DNA of 64,000 nucleotides from Bog-756 sp963812885 (GCA_963812885.1 CAWEWZ010000011.1:124001-188000), one strand, 5' to 3'; numbered from the stretch's first letter, positions 1-9,661 are shown. Program-made: numbers and translations. Notes: generated by a model from the letters alone, not told the origin.

Positions 1-1
1 C

Positions 2-424
2 GCCGCACTCATCACGTCGGCGGCCATCCCCCATCTCACGGCGTCGAGTGGCACCGCCGCCTACCTGTCGTCGATCAGCGCCTCGACCACGCCGCCGTGG
101 CCTGGGCTCGGCGCCTACGCCGTGAGCAAGGCGGCGCTGGACAAACTGGTGGAGGCGTGGCGGGAGGAACATCCGCGGATCGGGTTCACCCGGGTAACCG
201 TGGGCGACTGCGCCGGGGGAGACGGGGACTCGATGACCGAGTTCGCCGCCGGCTGGGACCAGGAACTGGCCATGGAGATGGCATCGAAGTGGATGGCCCG
301 CGAGTACATCGCCGGAGCACTACTGGACGTCGACGAACTCGTCCGGGTGCTCGACACCCTGCTTCGCTGTGGGCCCACGGCGACCGTCCCCACCGTCTCC
401 GTCGTCCCCCGACGCCCGGCATGA
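2..424 (+). CDS. Short-chain dehydrogenase/reductase, C-terminal part (5' truncated by window edge)
   Basis: This is the last 140 residues of an SDR-family NAD(P)-dependent oxidoreductase; the Rossmann N-terminus lies outside the window. The reading frame is open from base 2 to the TGA at 422-424. It contains the SSISAS segment and the catalytic YAVSK motif (Tyr-xxx-Lys) around residues 38-42, followed by LDKLVEAW as usually follows the active-site helix. The C-terminal part (MTEFAAGWDQELAMEMASKW) matches no specific subfamily that I recognise, so the substrate is unknown. The next SDR gene begins 16 bases downstream on the same strand, so the two are probably co-transcribed in an acyl-CoA or alicyclic degradation cluster. 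Confidence 0.75.
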   Translation, partial: AALITSAAIPHLTASSGTAAYLSSISASTTPPWPGLGAYAVSKAALDKLVEAWREEHPRIGFTRVTVGDCAGGDGDSMTEFAAGWDQELAMEMASKWMAREYIAGALLDVDELVRVLDTLLRCGPTATVPTVSVVPRRPA

Positions 425-440
425 GCCCACGGCCGTTGCC

Positions 441-1262
441 ATGACCGGCGTGGGGATCGTGACCGGTGCGGCCAGTGGCATCGGCGGCGCCTGTGCCGCC
501 TCGATGGTCGGGACCGTCGACGTCCTCGTTCTGGTCGATCTCGATCCTGACGCCACCAGCAGTGTGGCCTCGGAGTTGAGCGCTCCGGACACCCGCTGCG
601 AAGTTGTCGCCGGCGACATCACCGATGCGGCCACCGTCACCCACCTGGTCGGGGTGGTGCGGGCCCACGGCACGCTGCATCGTGTCGTGCACGCAGCCGG
701 CATCTCCCCCACCATGGCCGAGTGGCACCGGATCCTCACCGTCGACCTGGTCGGTACCGCCCTCCTGGTCGAGGCCCTCCGTCCTCTCGCCACGACCGGG
801 ACGTCGATGGTCTGCGTGGCCTCGATGGCGGCCGAGCTCATGGCGGGCCAGGCCGATCCGACCATCGACCGGATCATCGACGAGCCGCTGGCGGCGAGCT
901 TCCTCGACGACTACCGGTCGGCTCTGGGCGCCGCCGGCGAGGATCCCGGCATCGCCTACGGTTGGGCCAAACGCGGCGTCCGTCGCCTGGTTGCCCGCCA
1001 GGCGGGGCCGTTCGGTTCTGCTGGCGCCCGGATCTGCTCGGTCTCACCAGGGACGATCGACACACCGATGGGCCGCCGCGAGTTCGAGCGCCAGCCGGGG
1101 ATGCGCCAGCTCGCGGAGCTGGCCCCGCTCGGTCGATCCGGCCGTGCCGACGAGATCGCCGCCGTCACCGATTTCCTCCTCTCCGACCGGGCCAGCTTCG
1201 TGACCGGTACCGACGTCCTGGTCGACGGCGGTGTCTGCGCCGTGATCGGGCAGATGCAGTAG
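441..1262 (+). CDS. SDR family oxidoreductase (3-alpha-hydroxysteroid dehydrogenase-like)
   Basis: This 273-residue SDR starts at ATG 441, where the protein begins MTGVGIVTGAASGIGG and so places the TGxxxGIG nucleotide-binding motif at the normal N-terminal position. The in-frame extension upstream to 369 would add a non-conserved proline-rich stretch. The NAD-binding Asp is in LVDLDPDA, the VHAAG motif corresponds to NNAG, and the catalytic Tyr and Lys are in AYGWAKRG. The C-terminal TGTDVLVDGG is typical of classical SDRs. The overall style resembles short 3-alpha-hydroxysteroid dehydrogenase/carbonyl reductases, but the substrate cannot be read from the sequence. It follows another SDR and converges on a minus-strand thiolase gene 15 bases downstream. 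Confidence 0.85.
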   Translation: MTGVGIVTGAASGIGGACAASMVGTVDVLVLVDLDPDATSSVASELSAPDTRCEVVAGDITDAATVTHLVGVVRAHGTLHRVVHAAGISPTMAEWHRILTVDLVGTALLVEALRPLATTGTSMVCVASMAAELMAGQADPTIDRIIDEPLAASFLDDYRSALGAAGEDPGIAYGWAKRGVRRLVARQAGPFGSAGARICSVSPGTIDTPMGRREFERQPGMRQLAELAPLGRSGRADEIAAVTDFLLSDRASFVTGTDVLVDGGVCAVIGQMQ

Positions 1263-1277
1263 CGGCTGCCCAGTCGA

Positions 1278-2480
1278 CTACCGGCCGGGCACGTCGAGCA
1301 CCAGGGCGGTGGACATCCCGCCTCCGGCGCACATGGCCGCGACTCCGACACCTCCACCCCGGCGCCGGATCTCGTTGACGAGGGAGATCACCATACGGGC
1401 ACCGGTCATGGCAATGGGGTGACCGAGGCTGCAACCGCTCCCGAGCACGTTCACCAGCGAATCGTCGATGCCCAGGATGCGGATGGTGGCCACGCACATC
1501 GAGGCGAATGCCTCGTTGATCTCCCAGAGGACGACGTCGTCGATGCCGAGGCCGGCCCGGTCGAGCGCCTTGGGGATGGCGATGGTCGGCGCCAGCCCCG
1601 TCTCCGCCGGCGGCACGCCGGCCGAGGCCCACGAGCGGACCGAAGCGAGCGGCTCGAGCCCGAGTCGGTCACTCACTTCTCGTCGGACCAGCACCATCGC
1701 CGCGGCGCCGTCGTTGACTCCGGCCGAATTGCCCGCGGTGATGCTGAAACCCTCGATTTCGGGATGGAGGGGCTTGAGTGAGGCAAGCTTGTCCATGCTC
1801 GTCTCGCGCCGCGGGTGCTCATCGACGGCGAAGACGCTCCGGTCACCCGCCCGGTTGACCACGTCGACGGGAAAGATCTCGTCAGCGAATTTGCCGCCGT
1901 CGGTGGCGGCCACAGCCCGTTGGTGGGAACGCAGTGCCCAGGCGTCCATCTCCTCACGGGTCACCCCGGCCTGAACCGCGGCGTTCCAGCCGACCGTGAT
2001 GGACATGTCGCGGTTGGGGGCCTCGGGCGTGTCCCGGTGACTGGGCGAGTTCCACTCCTCCCACTCATCGGAACCCAGGACGCGGCGGCTGGTGCGCGGG
2101 AACGTCGAGGTCGAGTGGGTCCCGCCGGCCACCACCACCCGGTCCATTCCGGCCCGAATCGACGCGGCCGCGGTCTGGACGGCGCTGAGCCCGGACGCGC
2201 AGTGCCGGTTCTGGGCCACGCCCGGGGCGTGGACGAGTCCGGCCTCGATCGCCGCGTACCGGGCGATGTCACCTCCTCCGTAGAGCGCCTCCCCGAGGAT
2301 GACGTCGTCGACCAGTTCGGGGTCGACCCCCGACCGGCGGACCGCTTCGGCCACGGCCTGGGTGCCCAGCTCCAAGGCATCGACATCCAGCAGCGAGCCC
2401 TTGAAGGCGGTACCGATCCCCGTCCTGGCCGACGAGACGATCACCGCATCGTGGGGGGCATTCGAGCTGGCATCGGTCAT
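1278..2480 (-). CDS. Thiolase family protein (acetyl-CoA C-acyltransferase)
   Basis: This 400-residue thiolase catalyses CoA-dependent cleavage of 3-ketoacyl-CoA, or the reverse condensation. The start ATG at 2478-2480 is preceded by AGGAGAG; the longer open frame upstream is not conserved. The nucleophilic Cys is in NRHCASGLSAV (about residue 90), the NEAFA motif carries the active-site Asn, the catalytic His is in CSLGHPIAMTGARM, and the C-terminal Cys is in MCAGGGMSTALVL. Length is normal for degradative thiolases. The upstream SDR gene on the same strand ends 8 bases before this start, so the pair is an operon that could perform the last two steps of a beta-oxidation cycle, hydroxyacyl-CoA oxidation followed by thiolysis. 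Confidence 0.93.
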   Translation of the reverse strand: MTDASSNAPHDAVIVSSARTGIGTAFKGSLLDVDALELGTQAVAEAVRRSGVDPELVDDVILGEALYGGGDIARYAAIEAGLVHAPGVAQNRHCASGLSAVQTAAASIRAGMDRVVVAGGTHSTSTFPRTSRRVLGSDEWEEWNSPSHRDTPEAPNRDMSITVGWNAAVQAGVTREEMDAWALRSHQRAVAATDGGKFADEIFPVDVVNRAGDRSVFAVDEHPRRETSMDKLASLKPLHPEIEGFSITAGNSAGVNDGAAAMVLVRREVSDRLGLEPLASVRSWASAGVPPAETGLAPTIAIPKALDRAGLGIDDVVLWEINEAFASMCVATIRILGIDDSLVNVLGSGCSLGHPIAMTGARMVISLVNEIRRRGGGVGVAAMCAGGGMSTALVLDVPGR

Positions 2481-2488
2481 GGTCTCTC

Positions 2489-3259
2489 CTAGTTGATGTT
2501 GAAGCGCAGTGCGCCGTCGAGTCGTATGTTCTCGCCGTTGAGGTACGGGTTCACGACGATCGCCTCGACCAGGAGGGCGAATTCCTCCGGATACCCCATC
2601 CGTTTGGGGAAGACGATCCCCTCGACCGGATCCTTCTTGAGATGGGGCAGGGCATTGAGCATCGGCGGGGTGCCCATGGTCCCCGGAGCGATGGCACACA
2701 CCCGGATCCCCAATGGCGCCAGGTCCCGGGCCATGGGCAGCGTCATCCCGAGGATCGCCGCCTTGGCCGCTCCGTAGGCGACCTGGCCGCTCTGGCCCTC
2801 CATGCCGGCGATGGACGCGGTGTTGACGACCACGCCGCGCTGACCGTCCGGATCGGGCTCGTTCCCGGCCATGGCCGCGGCCACGAGTCGGCTCATGTTG
2901 AAGGTACCTGTCGCATTCATGGCCATGGTGGTGACGAACGAATCGATGGGATGAGGGGTGCCGTCCCGTCCGACGATCCGCCCGCCACCGACCCCTCCCC
3001 CGGCCACATTGACCAGGACGGACAGCGGGCCGAGGTGGCGGGCGGCGTCGATGCCGGCGGCAATCGCGGCGTCGCTGGCCGTGTCACCGCCCATCCCGAC
3101 CACACCGCCGCCGAGCTCCCGGGCCAGCCCGTCGGCGCGGTCGGCGTCGAGGTCGAACACGACGACGCCCATCCCGAGGCCATGCAACCGACGCACGGTG
3201 GCCGAACCGAGTCCTCCCGCGCCACCGGTGACGATGGCGGAACGGCCGCCGGGTATCAC
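2489..3259 (-). CDS. SDR family NAD(P)-dependent oxidoreductase (3-hydroxyacyl-CoA dehydrogenase type-2-like)
   Basis: The gene encodes 256 residues. I chose the GTG at 3257-3259 because GGAGGTGGGAG lies just upstream and the protein then begins (M)IPGGRSAIVTGGAGGLGS, the standard SDR start with the TGGAGGLG nucleotide loop. The Asp of VVFDLDADRA specifies NAD(H). VNVAGGG replaces the NNAG motif, and the catalytic residues are in QVAYGAAKAAILGM. APGTMGTPPM and LNGENIRLDGALR close the fold. The order and C-terminus resemble type 2 3-hydroxyacyl-CoA dehydrogenases. It lies 8 bases upstream of the thiolase start, so both are probably made from one transcript and act consecutively. A divergent aldehyde dehydrogenase gene starts 168 bases away. 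Confidence 0.9.
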   Translation of the reverse strand: MIPGGRSAIVTGGAGGLGSATVRRLHGLGMGVVVFDLDADRADGLARELGGGVVGMGGDTASDAAIAAGIDAARHLGPLSVLVNVAGGGVGGGRIVGRDGTPHPIDSFVTTMAMNATGTFNMSRLVAAAMAGNEPDPDGQRGVVVNTASIAGMEGQSGQVAYGAAKAAILGMTLPMARDLAPLGIRVCAIAPGTMGTPPMLNALPHLKKDPVEGIVFPKRMGYPEEFALLVEAIVVNPYLNGENIRLDGALRFNIN

Positions 3260-3427
3260 CCTCCCACCTCCCGGGGGAAACGTTCTTCTCTTTGGAAAAG
3301 GATCTTGTTCGCTAATGAGAGCAGCGACGCTCCTATGTTGCGGCTCACCGCCGGAACGGTATTCTTTCCAACCACCAACGTCAATATCAGCGGGTGGCCC
3401 GAGCGCCGCGCCGCCGGGGGGAGCACC

Positions 3428-4910
3428 ATGGCCACCACCACGACAGTCGATCCGGAACCCAACATGCTGATCGACGGCAAGCTGGTCGGGGCCTCGTCCG
3501 GCGCCGTGTTCGACAACGTCAATCCGGCGACCGAAGAGGTGATCGGCCAGGTCGCCGATGCCTCCGCGGCCGACATGCAGCAGGCCATCGGCGCGGCCCG
3601 GCGGGCCTTCGACGAATCTGAATGGTCTACGGACCGGGGCCTCCGCAAGCACTGCCTGGGGCAGCTCCAGGAGGCCCTCGAGGCCGAGAAGGAGCAGATG
3701 CGCGAGCAACTCATCCTCGAGGTGGGCTGCCCCCGCATGCTCACCGCTGGACCACAGCTCGAGGTTCCCCTGGCCGACGCCCTCCGCTACCCGATCGGGC
3801 TCATCGACGATTTCGAGTGGGAGAACCGGCTGCCCGATGCCACAGACTTCCGGGGCGGGACCAACTCCCGGCTGATCGTCAAGGAGCCGGTCGGCGTGGT
3901 CGGGGCCATCACCCCCTGGAACTTCCCGTTCGAGGTGGCGCTGGCCAAACTCGGCCAGGCACTGGCCACCGGAAACACCGTCGTGCTGAAGCCGGCCCCG
4001 GATACGCCGTGGAACGCCACACTGCTCGGCCGGCTGGTGGCTGAGCACACTGACATCCCGGCCGGCGTGGTGAACGTCGTCACCTCGTCGGATCATCTGG
4101 TTGGCGAGGAGCTCACCCTCTCGCGCCAGGTCGACCTCATCTCCTTCACCGGGTCGACCGCCGTGGGCAAGCGGATCATGGAGAAGGGAGCGGCCACCAT
4201 GAAGCGGATTGTTCCTCGAGCTCGGCGGCAAGTCCGCTACCATCGTGCTGGACGACGCCGATTTCGACTCGGCGCTGCTCATTGGCATCGCGGTGTGCTC
4301 GCATGCAGGGCAGGGGTGTGCCATCCCGACCCGGATGCTGCTTCCCCGGTCCCGCTACGACGAGGGCGTCGAACGCCTGAAGAGCTACCTGGCCATGGCG
4401 CCCTACGGCGATCCCCAGCGAGAGGACGTGATCATGGGGCCGTTGATCAGTGCCAAACAACGCGATCGGGTGATGGGGTACATCGCTCGTGGCGTCGAGG
4501 AGGGGGCCACGCTGGCCGTCGGCGGCGGACGCCCGGATGGCCAACCCCGCGGATTCTTCGTCGAACCCACGATGTTCACCGATGTCGACAACACGATGAC
4601 CATCGCCCAGGAGGAGATCTTCGGTCCCGTCCTGGTCGTGATCCCCTTCGAGGACGACGACGACGCGGTGCGCATCGCCAACGAGAGTGCCTACGGGCTG
4701 AGTGGTGGCGTCTATTCGGCTTCCTTCGAACGGTCGATGGCGGTGGCGAGACGGGTGCGTGCCGGCACCATGGGCGTCAACGGCGGCACGTGGTACGGCG
4801 CCGACGTGCCCTTTGGAGGCTTCAAGGACAGCGGCATCGGCCGGCAGAACGGTGTCGCCGGGTTCGACCAGTACCTCGAGATCAAGTCGCTGGCGTGGCC
4901 GAGTGCCTGA
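3428..4910 (+). CDS. Aldehyde dehydrogenase family protein (one +1 frameshift near 4208)
   Basis: This is an NAD(P)-dependent aldehyde dehydrogenase of about 493 residues. Translation from ATG 3428 gives MATTTTVDPEPNMLIDGKLV and continues through the substrate-channel motif TPWNFPFEVA, the cofactor loop and SFTGSTAVGKRIMEKG. At about 4208 the frame must skip one base: before it reads ATMKR, after it reads LFLELGGKSATIVLDDADF. The second half contains the catalytic Cys in SHAGQGCAIP, the glutamate region EEIFGPVLVV, and the end LEIKSLAWPSA. Without the correction the first frame runs on to 4966 as nonsense. Both halves are fully conserved, so a one-base sequence insertion is more likely than true inactivation. 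It probably oxidises an aldehyde produced in the surrounding catabolic pathway. Confidence 0.85.
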
Positions 4911-4925
4911 GCCCGGGGAGAATCC

Positions 4926-6065
4926 GTGCTGCTGAGCCTGAGCCCGGACCAGGAGTTCTTTCGTGACACCACGGCGAGGTTTCTGACCGAGCACGCCCCG
5001 CCCCCCGAGATCCGGCGCCTCCGAGACGACCCCGACGGATTCGGTGACCGCTACTGGCGACTCGGTGCCGATCTCGGGTGGACCTCCCTCCTCGTCGACG
5101 AGGGACACGGAGGCGGCTCGATCAGCGGTGACGGCGTCATGGACCTGACGCTGGTGGCCCACGAATTCGGGCGGCACGCGGCACCCGGTCCGCTGGTTCC
5201 CACCAACCTGGTCGCCGGGGCCGTCAGCGATCTGGCGGCCGACCGCCACGCCGACCTCCTGTCAGGACTCCTGGACGGCACCTCGATTGCCTCGTGGTGC
5301 TATCTGGAGCCCCGGCCCAACGACGGCCTCGACGACATCGCATCGGAGATCCGGGTCGATGGGTCCGACGTCCTCCTGAACGGCGTCAAGCGGCCAGTCG
5401 AGACTGCGGGGCAGGCGAGTCATCTCCTGGTGACGGGCCGGACCGGGACCGGGCTGACCCAGATCCTCGTCCCGGCCGACGCCCCCGGCATCTCGATCCG
5501 CCCGATGCACACGGTGGATCTCACCCGTCGGTTCTACGAAGTCGCCTTCGAAGACGTCCGGCTGGAAGCCGACACCGCGGTGGGCGAGGTCGGAGAGGCT
5601 GCCGGTCAGGTCGAGCACCAGCTCCAGCTGGCGATGGTCATGGCCAACTCGGAGTCGGTCGGCGCCATGCAGTTCGCATTGGACATGACCGTCGAGTGGG
5701 CGTTCGACCGCTATTCCTTCGGAAGACCCCTCGCCTCCTATCAGGAGCTGAAGCACCGCTTCGCCGACATGAAGACCTGGCTCGAGGCCGCCCACGCCGT
5801 CAGTGATACGGCGGCCGAGGCCGTGTCCTCCCGATCGCCGGAGGCCGGCGAACTGGCCAGTGCGGCCAAGGCATTCATCGGCGCCTACGGATCGGAGCTC
5901 GTTCAGGACTGCGTGCAGATCCACGGCGGTATCGGCCTCACCTTCGAACACGACATCCACTTCTTCCTCCGTCGGGTCACCCTCAACCGGGCCCTGTACG
6001 GAACACCGAGCCAACACCGTCAGCGGATCGCATCGATGATGGAAACCGTCCGGGGTGCGGCATGA
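4926..6065 (+). CDS. Acyl-CoA dehydrogenase family protein (first of an adjacent pair)
   Basis: This is a 379-residue FAD-dependent acyl-CoA dehydrogenase. The GTG start at 4926 follows GGGGAG and gives MLLSLSPDQEFFRDTTARFL. The N-terminal helical domain, the beta domain and the C-terminal domain with GGIGLTFEHDIHFFLRR (about 340-356) are present. The middle lacks the usual MTEP/GSD-type flavin-contact motif of a complete enzyme. The short length and the EHDIHFFLRR ending resemble the non-catalytic partner of heterotetrameric actinobacterial dehydrogenases (FadE27-type steroid side-chain enzymes). It overlaps the next acyl-CoA dehydrogenase gene by ATGA, strong evidence that the two subunits are made together. 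The substrate is not known. Confidence 0.88.
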   Translation: MLLSLSPDQEFFRDTTARFLTEHAPPPEIRRLRDDPDGFGDRYWRLGADLGWTSLLVDEGHGGGSISGDGVMDLTLVAHEFGRHAAPGPLVPTNLVAGAVSDLAADRHADLLSGLLDGTSIASWCYLEPRPNDGLDDIASEIRVDGSDVLLNGVKRPVETAGQASHLLVTGRTGTGLTQILVPADAPGISIRPMHTVDLTRRFYEVAFEDVRLEADTAVGEVGEAAGQVEHQLQLAMVMANSESVGAMQFALDMTVEWAFDRYSFGRPLASYQELKHRFADMKTWLEAAHAVSDTAAEAVSSRSPEAGELASAAKAFIGAYGSELVQDCVQIHGGIGLTFEHDIHFFLRRVTLNRALYGTPSQHRQRIASMMETVRGAA

Positions 6066-7324
6066 CCACGGACGGCGTGGAAAGCGTCGCCGACTTCAGG
6101 AGGCGGGCCCGGACCTGGATCCAGGCCAATCTCAAACCAGCCGAGTCCGATTCGAGGGAAGGGGTGCTCCGGAACAATCGGACCGACGAGGAGGAACTGG
6201 CCGAGGTGGCCTACGACCGGGAACTGCAGCGCCGGCTGTTCGACGCCGGCCTGGCCGGCATCTGCTTCCCCACCGCCTACGGCGGCCAGGGCCTGACCCC
6301 GGCCCACCAGCTGGCGTTGAACGAGGAGCTGGTCGGGTTCGAGTCGCCGATGCGGTTCCAGTCGCCCACCATCTCACCCTGCGCCGCCGTCATCCTCGAT
6401 TTCGGGACCGAGGAGCAGAAGCTCCGGCATCTCCCGGCCATCCTGAAGGGCGACGAGCTGTGGATGCAGTTCCTGTCGGAGCCCGGCGGTGGTTCTGACG
6501 TGGCCGGTGCCCAGACCTCGGCCGTGCGCGATGGCGACGAATGGATGCTCAACGGCTCGAAAGTGTGGACGACCGGCGCCTGGTGGTCGGACTGGGGGCT
6601 CTGCCTGGCCCGGACCAACTGGGACGTGCCGAAACACCGCGGGCTCTCCGTCTTCATGGTCCCGATCCGCCAGCCCGGCATCGAGGTCCACCGGATCGAG
6701 ATGCTGAACGGGACCAGGGAGTTCTGCCAGGAGTTCCTGACCGACGTCCGGGTACCGGACGGCGACCGGATCGGTGAGGTGGACGACGGCTGGACCGTCG
6801 GTGTGCGCTGGATGTTCCACGAGCGCATGCTCAGCAACTCCCCCTACGTCACCCTCCCCGCCGGGGACGCCCACAGCGGCGTGGGTGCATCGTCGGTGCT
6901 CCGGGTCGCCCGAAGTACCGGGCACTCCGACGACCCCCGGATCCGCGACCTCATCGGCGAGGCCAGGATGCTCCAGCTGGCGGCCGAGGCGTTGCAGAGC
7001 CGCCTGGCCGAGGGGATGCGTTCGGGCGCCATGTCGGACCAGTCCGCCGCCATCGGCCGGCTCTTCTCCGGTGTGGTCGGGACCCGGACCAACACCATCG
7101 CATTGGAGATCGCCGGAGGTGATGCGGGAGCGTGGACGGACGACGACGGTCCCATCGCCAACTGCGGCGCCGACTTCCTGATGCGCCAGGTTTCCACCAT
7201 CGGGGGCGGGACGACCGAGATGGCGCGCAACGTGATCAGCGAACGGGTCCTCGGCATGCCGCGAGAGCGCACGCTCGACCGGGACGTCCCCTTCCGGGAC
7301 GTCCCCCGCAGCGCTCCGTCGTGA
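6062..7324 (+). CDS. Acyl-CoA dehydrogenase family protein (second of an adjacent pair)
   Basis: This 420-residue acyl-CoA dehydrogenase starts at ATG 6062, overlapping the preceding dehydrogenase stop by four bases (ATGA). It has the motifs of the catalytic-type partner: GICFPTAYGGQG near residue 65, FLSEPGGGSDVAGAQ for the flavin/substrate contact, WTTGAWWSDW, and the C-terminal STIGGGTTEMARNVISERVL. The pairing of a shorter partner with a longer GGGTTE partner is the pattern known for alpha2beta2 FadE enzymes in actinobacterial steroid and alicyclic acid catabolism. The specific acyl-CoA is not predictable. About 160 bases separate it from the CoA-transferase gene that follows in the same direction. 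Confidence 0.92.
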   Translation: MTTDGVESVADFRRRARTWIQANLKPAESDSREGVLRNNRTDEEELAEVAYDRELQRRLFDAGLAGICFPTAYGGQGLTPAHQLALNEELVGFESPMRFQSPTISPCAAVILDFGTEEQKLRHLPAILKGDELWMQFLSEPGGGSDVAGAQTSAVRDGDEWMLNGSKVWTTGAWWSDWGLCLARTNWDVPKHRGLSVFMVPIRQPGIEVHRIEMLNGTREFCQEFLTDVRVPDGDRIGEVDDGWTVGVRWMFHERMLSNSPYVTLPAGDAHSGVGASSVLRVARSTGHSDDPRIRDLIGEARMLQLAAEALQSRLAEGMRSGAMSDQSAAIGRLFSGVVGTRTNTIALEIAGGDAGAWTDDDGPIANCGADFLMRQVSTIGGGTTEMARNVISERVLGMPRERTLDRDVPFRDVPRSAPS

Positions 7325-7487
7325 GGCTGACCCGTCGACCGGCATCGCCGGCATCGCCGGCTTCGGGCCGGAGTACCATTCGACCCGTTCGTGACGTCGA
7401 CATGGCGAGTCGACGGGCGGCGTCGGGCCGTCGGGGTCGTGCCCGACACAGCGACGAGAACAGCACCGAAGACAAGGGGGTCGGCCG

Positions 7488-8705
7488 ATGAGTGCAGTGA
7501 TGGAAGGTGTACGCGTCCTCGAAGTGGCCGAGCATACGTTCGTCCCTGCGGCGTCGGCGTTGTTGTCGGACTGGGGCGCCGAGGTCATCAAGATCGAGCA
7601 CGTCGAGCGCGGCGACGCCATGCGTGGACTGGCGTCGACCGGCCTCGCCGTCGTGCCCAACGACGTCCACGTCCTCCTCGAGCACTCCAACCGCGGCAAG
7701 AAGAGCCTCGCCCTCGACCTCAAGACGGCGGAGGGACTCGAGATCCTCCACAAGCTCATCGCCACCTCGGACGTCTTCCTTACCAACAAGCTCCCGAGCG
7801 TTCGTCGGAAGCTCCAGATCGACGTCGAGGACGTCCGGGCCCACAATCCCGACATCATCTATGTGCGCGGGACCGGCCAGGGGGAGCGGGGGCCCGACGC
7901 CGACAAGGGCTCCTACGACTCCCTGGCCTTCTGGGCCCGTGCCGGAGTGGCCGCCGGCGCCATGAGGCCCGAGTATGAGCTGGTTCCCGTGCCGCCCGCC
8001 CCCGGGTTCGGTGATTCGATCGGCGCGATGACCATCGCCGGCGGCATCATGGGCGCACTGTTCCACCGTGAGCGGACCGGCGAGGCCACCACTGTGGACG
8101 TCTCCCTGCTCGGTGTCGGCCTGTGGGCGATGGGCCAGGCCCTGGCCCTCTCGCTCCTGCTCGACAAGCCATGGGCCCCTCCGCCGGACGGGTCCATGGG
8201 CTCGAATCCGTTGTCGCGTACCTACCGGACCGCCGACGGCCGCACGCTGTGGTTCACCTGCCTCCAGGCCGCCAAGTACTGGCCGACACTCTGTCTCGCC
8301 ATCGGTCGACCCGAGTTGGCCACCGACCCCAGGTTCGCCGAGCACGCATCGCTGATGGCCAACAGCCGGGAGGCCATCGAGGAACTGGACAAGATCTTCG
8401 CCGGGGCCACGCTCGACGAGTGGCGCGAGCGCCTGGCCGGCTTCGACGGCCAATGGGCCGTCATGCAGAACACCATCGAGGCGGCCGCGGATCCCCAGAC
8501 CGTCGCCAACGGCTACGTCCAGGACTGCCGGACCGCCGCTGACGTCTCGTTCCGGATGGCGGCCGCCCCGGTGCAGTTCGACGGGAGGCCAGCTGCTCCC
8601 CATCGGGCCCCCGAGCTCAACGAGCACGGCGACAGCATCCTCGAAGAGCTCGGCTTCGATTGGGACGCCATCGTGGACCTCAAGGTCCGCGGCGTGGTGG
8701 CCTGA
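7488..8705 (+). CDS. CaiB/BaiF family acyl-CoA transferase
   Basis: This 405-residue class III CoA transferase moves CoA between carboxylic acids through a mixed-anhydride mechanism. ATG 7488 is preceded by AAGGGGGTCGGCCG. The N-terminal VRVLEVAEHTFVPAASALLSDWGAEVIKIEHV is cut here to its key parts: RVLE, the SALLSDWGAEVIKIE block and NRGKKSLALDLK, all diagnostic. The family catalytic Asp is expected in the middle region (KGSYDSLAFWARAG). DVSLLGVGLWAMGQA and the C-terminal RAPELNEHGDSILEELGF also match. It sits between the acyl-CoA dehydrogenase pair and an SDR, so it probably activates the acid degraded by this locus. Confidence 0.92.
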   Translation: MSAVMEGVRVLEVAEHTFVPAASALLSDWGAEVIKIEHVERGDAMRGLASTGLAVVPNDVHVLLEHSNRGKKSLALDLKTAEGLEILHKLIATSDVFLTNKLPSVRRKLQIDVEDVRAHNPDIIYVRGTGQGERGPDADKGSYDSLAFWARAGVAAGAMRPEYELVPVPPAPGFGDSIGAMTIAGGIMGALFHRERTGEATTVDVSLLGVGLWAMGQALALSLLLDKPWAPPPDGSMGSNPLSRTYRTADGRTLWFTCLQAAKYWPTLCLAIGRPELATDPRFAEHASLMANSREAIEELDKIFAGATLDEWRERLAGFDGQWAVMQNTIEAAADPQTVANGYVQDCRTAADVSFRMAAAPVQFDGRPAAPHRAPELNEHGDSILEELGFDWDAIVDLKVRGVVA

Positions 8706-8741
8706 ACCCTGTGAACACCGACCTCCCGGAAGGAGATGGGC

Positions 8742-9572
8742 ATGACCCTGTTTGACGCATTCCGTTTCGATGGCAAGAGAGCACTGGTGGTCGGGGGGGC
8801 GACCGGTATGGGGGCTGCCGCAGCCGAACTGCTGCAGTCCGCCGGAGCCGACGTGGTGGTGATGGACTTCGCCGAAATGTCGCTGCCGGGAGCCAAGGCC
8901 ATCCACGTGAACCTCGCCGAGCGCGACTCGATCGATGCTGCCGTCGACGAGTGCGGTGGACCGGTCGATGCGCTTTTGGCCTGCGCCGGCGTGGCCGACG
9001 GCACGCCGGGTATCGAGAAGATCAACTTCATCGGCCACCGGCACCTGATCGACCGGCTCCTGGCCCAGGATCACCTGCCCCGCGGGTCGGCCATCGGCTT
9101 CATCTCGTCCGCGGCCGGTCTCGGCTGGGAGTCCAACCTCACCCGCATATCGGAGTACCTGGCCACACCCGACTTCGACAGCGCGGTGGAATGGGTGGCC
9201 ACCAACGGGGGTGCGGACTACCTGTCCACCAAGCAGGCGGTCTGCGCCTACGTCGCCAGCCAGGCCTTCCCGATGATGAAGCGCGGGATACGGATCAATG
9301 CCATCTGCCCCGGTCCCACCGACACGCCGCTGGCCCAGGCCAACAAGGAGCTGTGGCTCGGGTTCGGCGCCGACTACCGCGGCGAGCTGGATATCGAGGC
9401 CTCGACCCCGATGGAGCAGGCCTATCCCCTGGTGTTCCTGTGCAGCGCAGCGGCAGTGTCCATCAGCGGGATCACCCTCATCACCGATTCGGGCTACTTC
9501 GCCGCCGGCGTCACCGAGGCGTTCCCGGCCGCCACCCCCGTCGCCAACTTTCTCCTGGGGCGCCTGGGATGA
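8742..9572 (+). CDS. SDR family oxidoreductase
   Basis: This is an SDR of about 276 residues. Two ATGs are in frame (8736 and 8742). The Shine-Dalgarno GGAAGGAG ends at 8735, so 8742 has the workable 6-base spacing and is preferred, giving MTLFDAFRFDGKRALVVGG. The nucleotide loop is GGATGMG, a hydrophobic strand ends in MDFAE, ACAGVADG replaces NNAG, and the catalytic Tyr/Lys are in YLSTKQAVCAYVA. The WESNLTRISEYLATPDFDSAVEWVA insertion is longer than in classical SDRs and recalls 3-alpha-hydroxysteroid dehydrogenase-like enzymes. It lies 36 bases after the CoA transferase and is likely co-transcribed. The large regulated spacer before icmF begins after it. Confidence 0.88.
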   Translation: MTLFDAFRFDGKRALVVGGATGMGAAAAELLQSAGADVVVMDFAEMSLPGAKAIHVNLAERDSIDAAVDECGGPVDALLACAGVADGTPGIEKINFIGHRHLIDRLLAQDHLPRGSAIGFISSAAGLGWESNLTRISEYLATPDFDSAVEWVATNGGADYLSTKQAVCAYVASQAFPMMKRGIRINAICPGPTDTPLAQANKELWLGFGADYRGELDIEASTPMEQAYPLVFLCSAAAVSISGITLITDSGYFAAGVTEAFPAATPVANFLLGRLG

Positions 9573-9643
9573 CGTCGGCGCTTCCGGGTGCCAGCCGTCG
9601 GCCCTGACCGGAAGGCAAGTTTCTTTTCTCGAATTGAACCTTT

Positions 9644-9661
9644 TATCGGCTACAGCCGATA
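9644..9661. promoter_or_regulatory. Perfect palindrome TATCGGCT-AC-AGCCGATA
   Basis: The arms are 8 bases, perfectly complementary, separated by AC. This is a dimeric repressor-type operator in form. A related site follows at 9724-9747, with centres about 83 bases apart, and shares TTATCG..CTACA..CCGATA. I cannot identify the protein; the MarR protein encoded after icmF is one candidate. Confidence 0.6.
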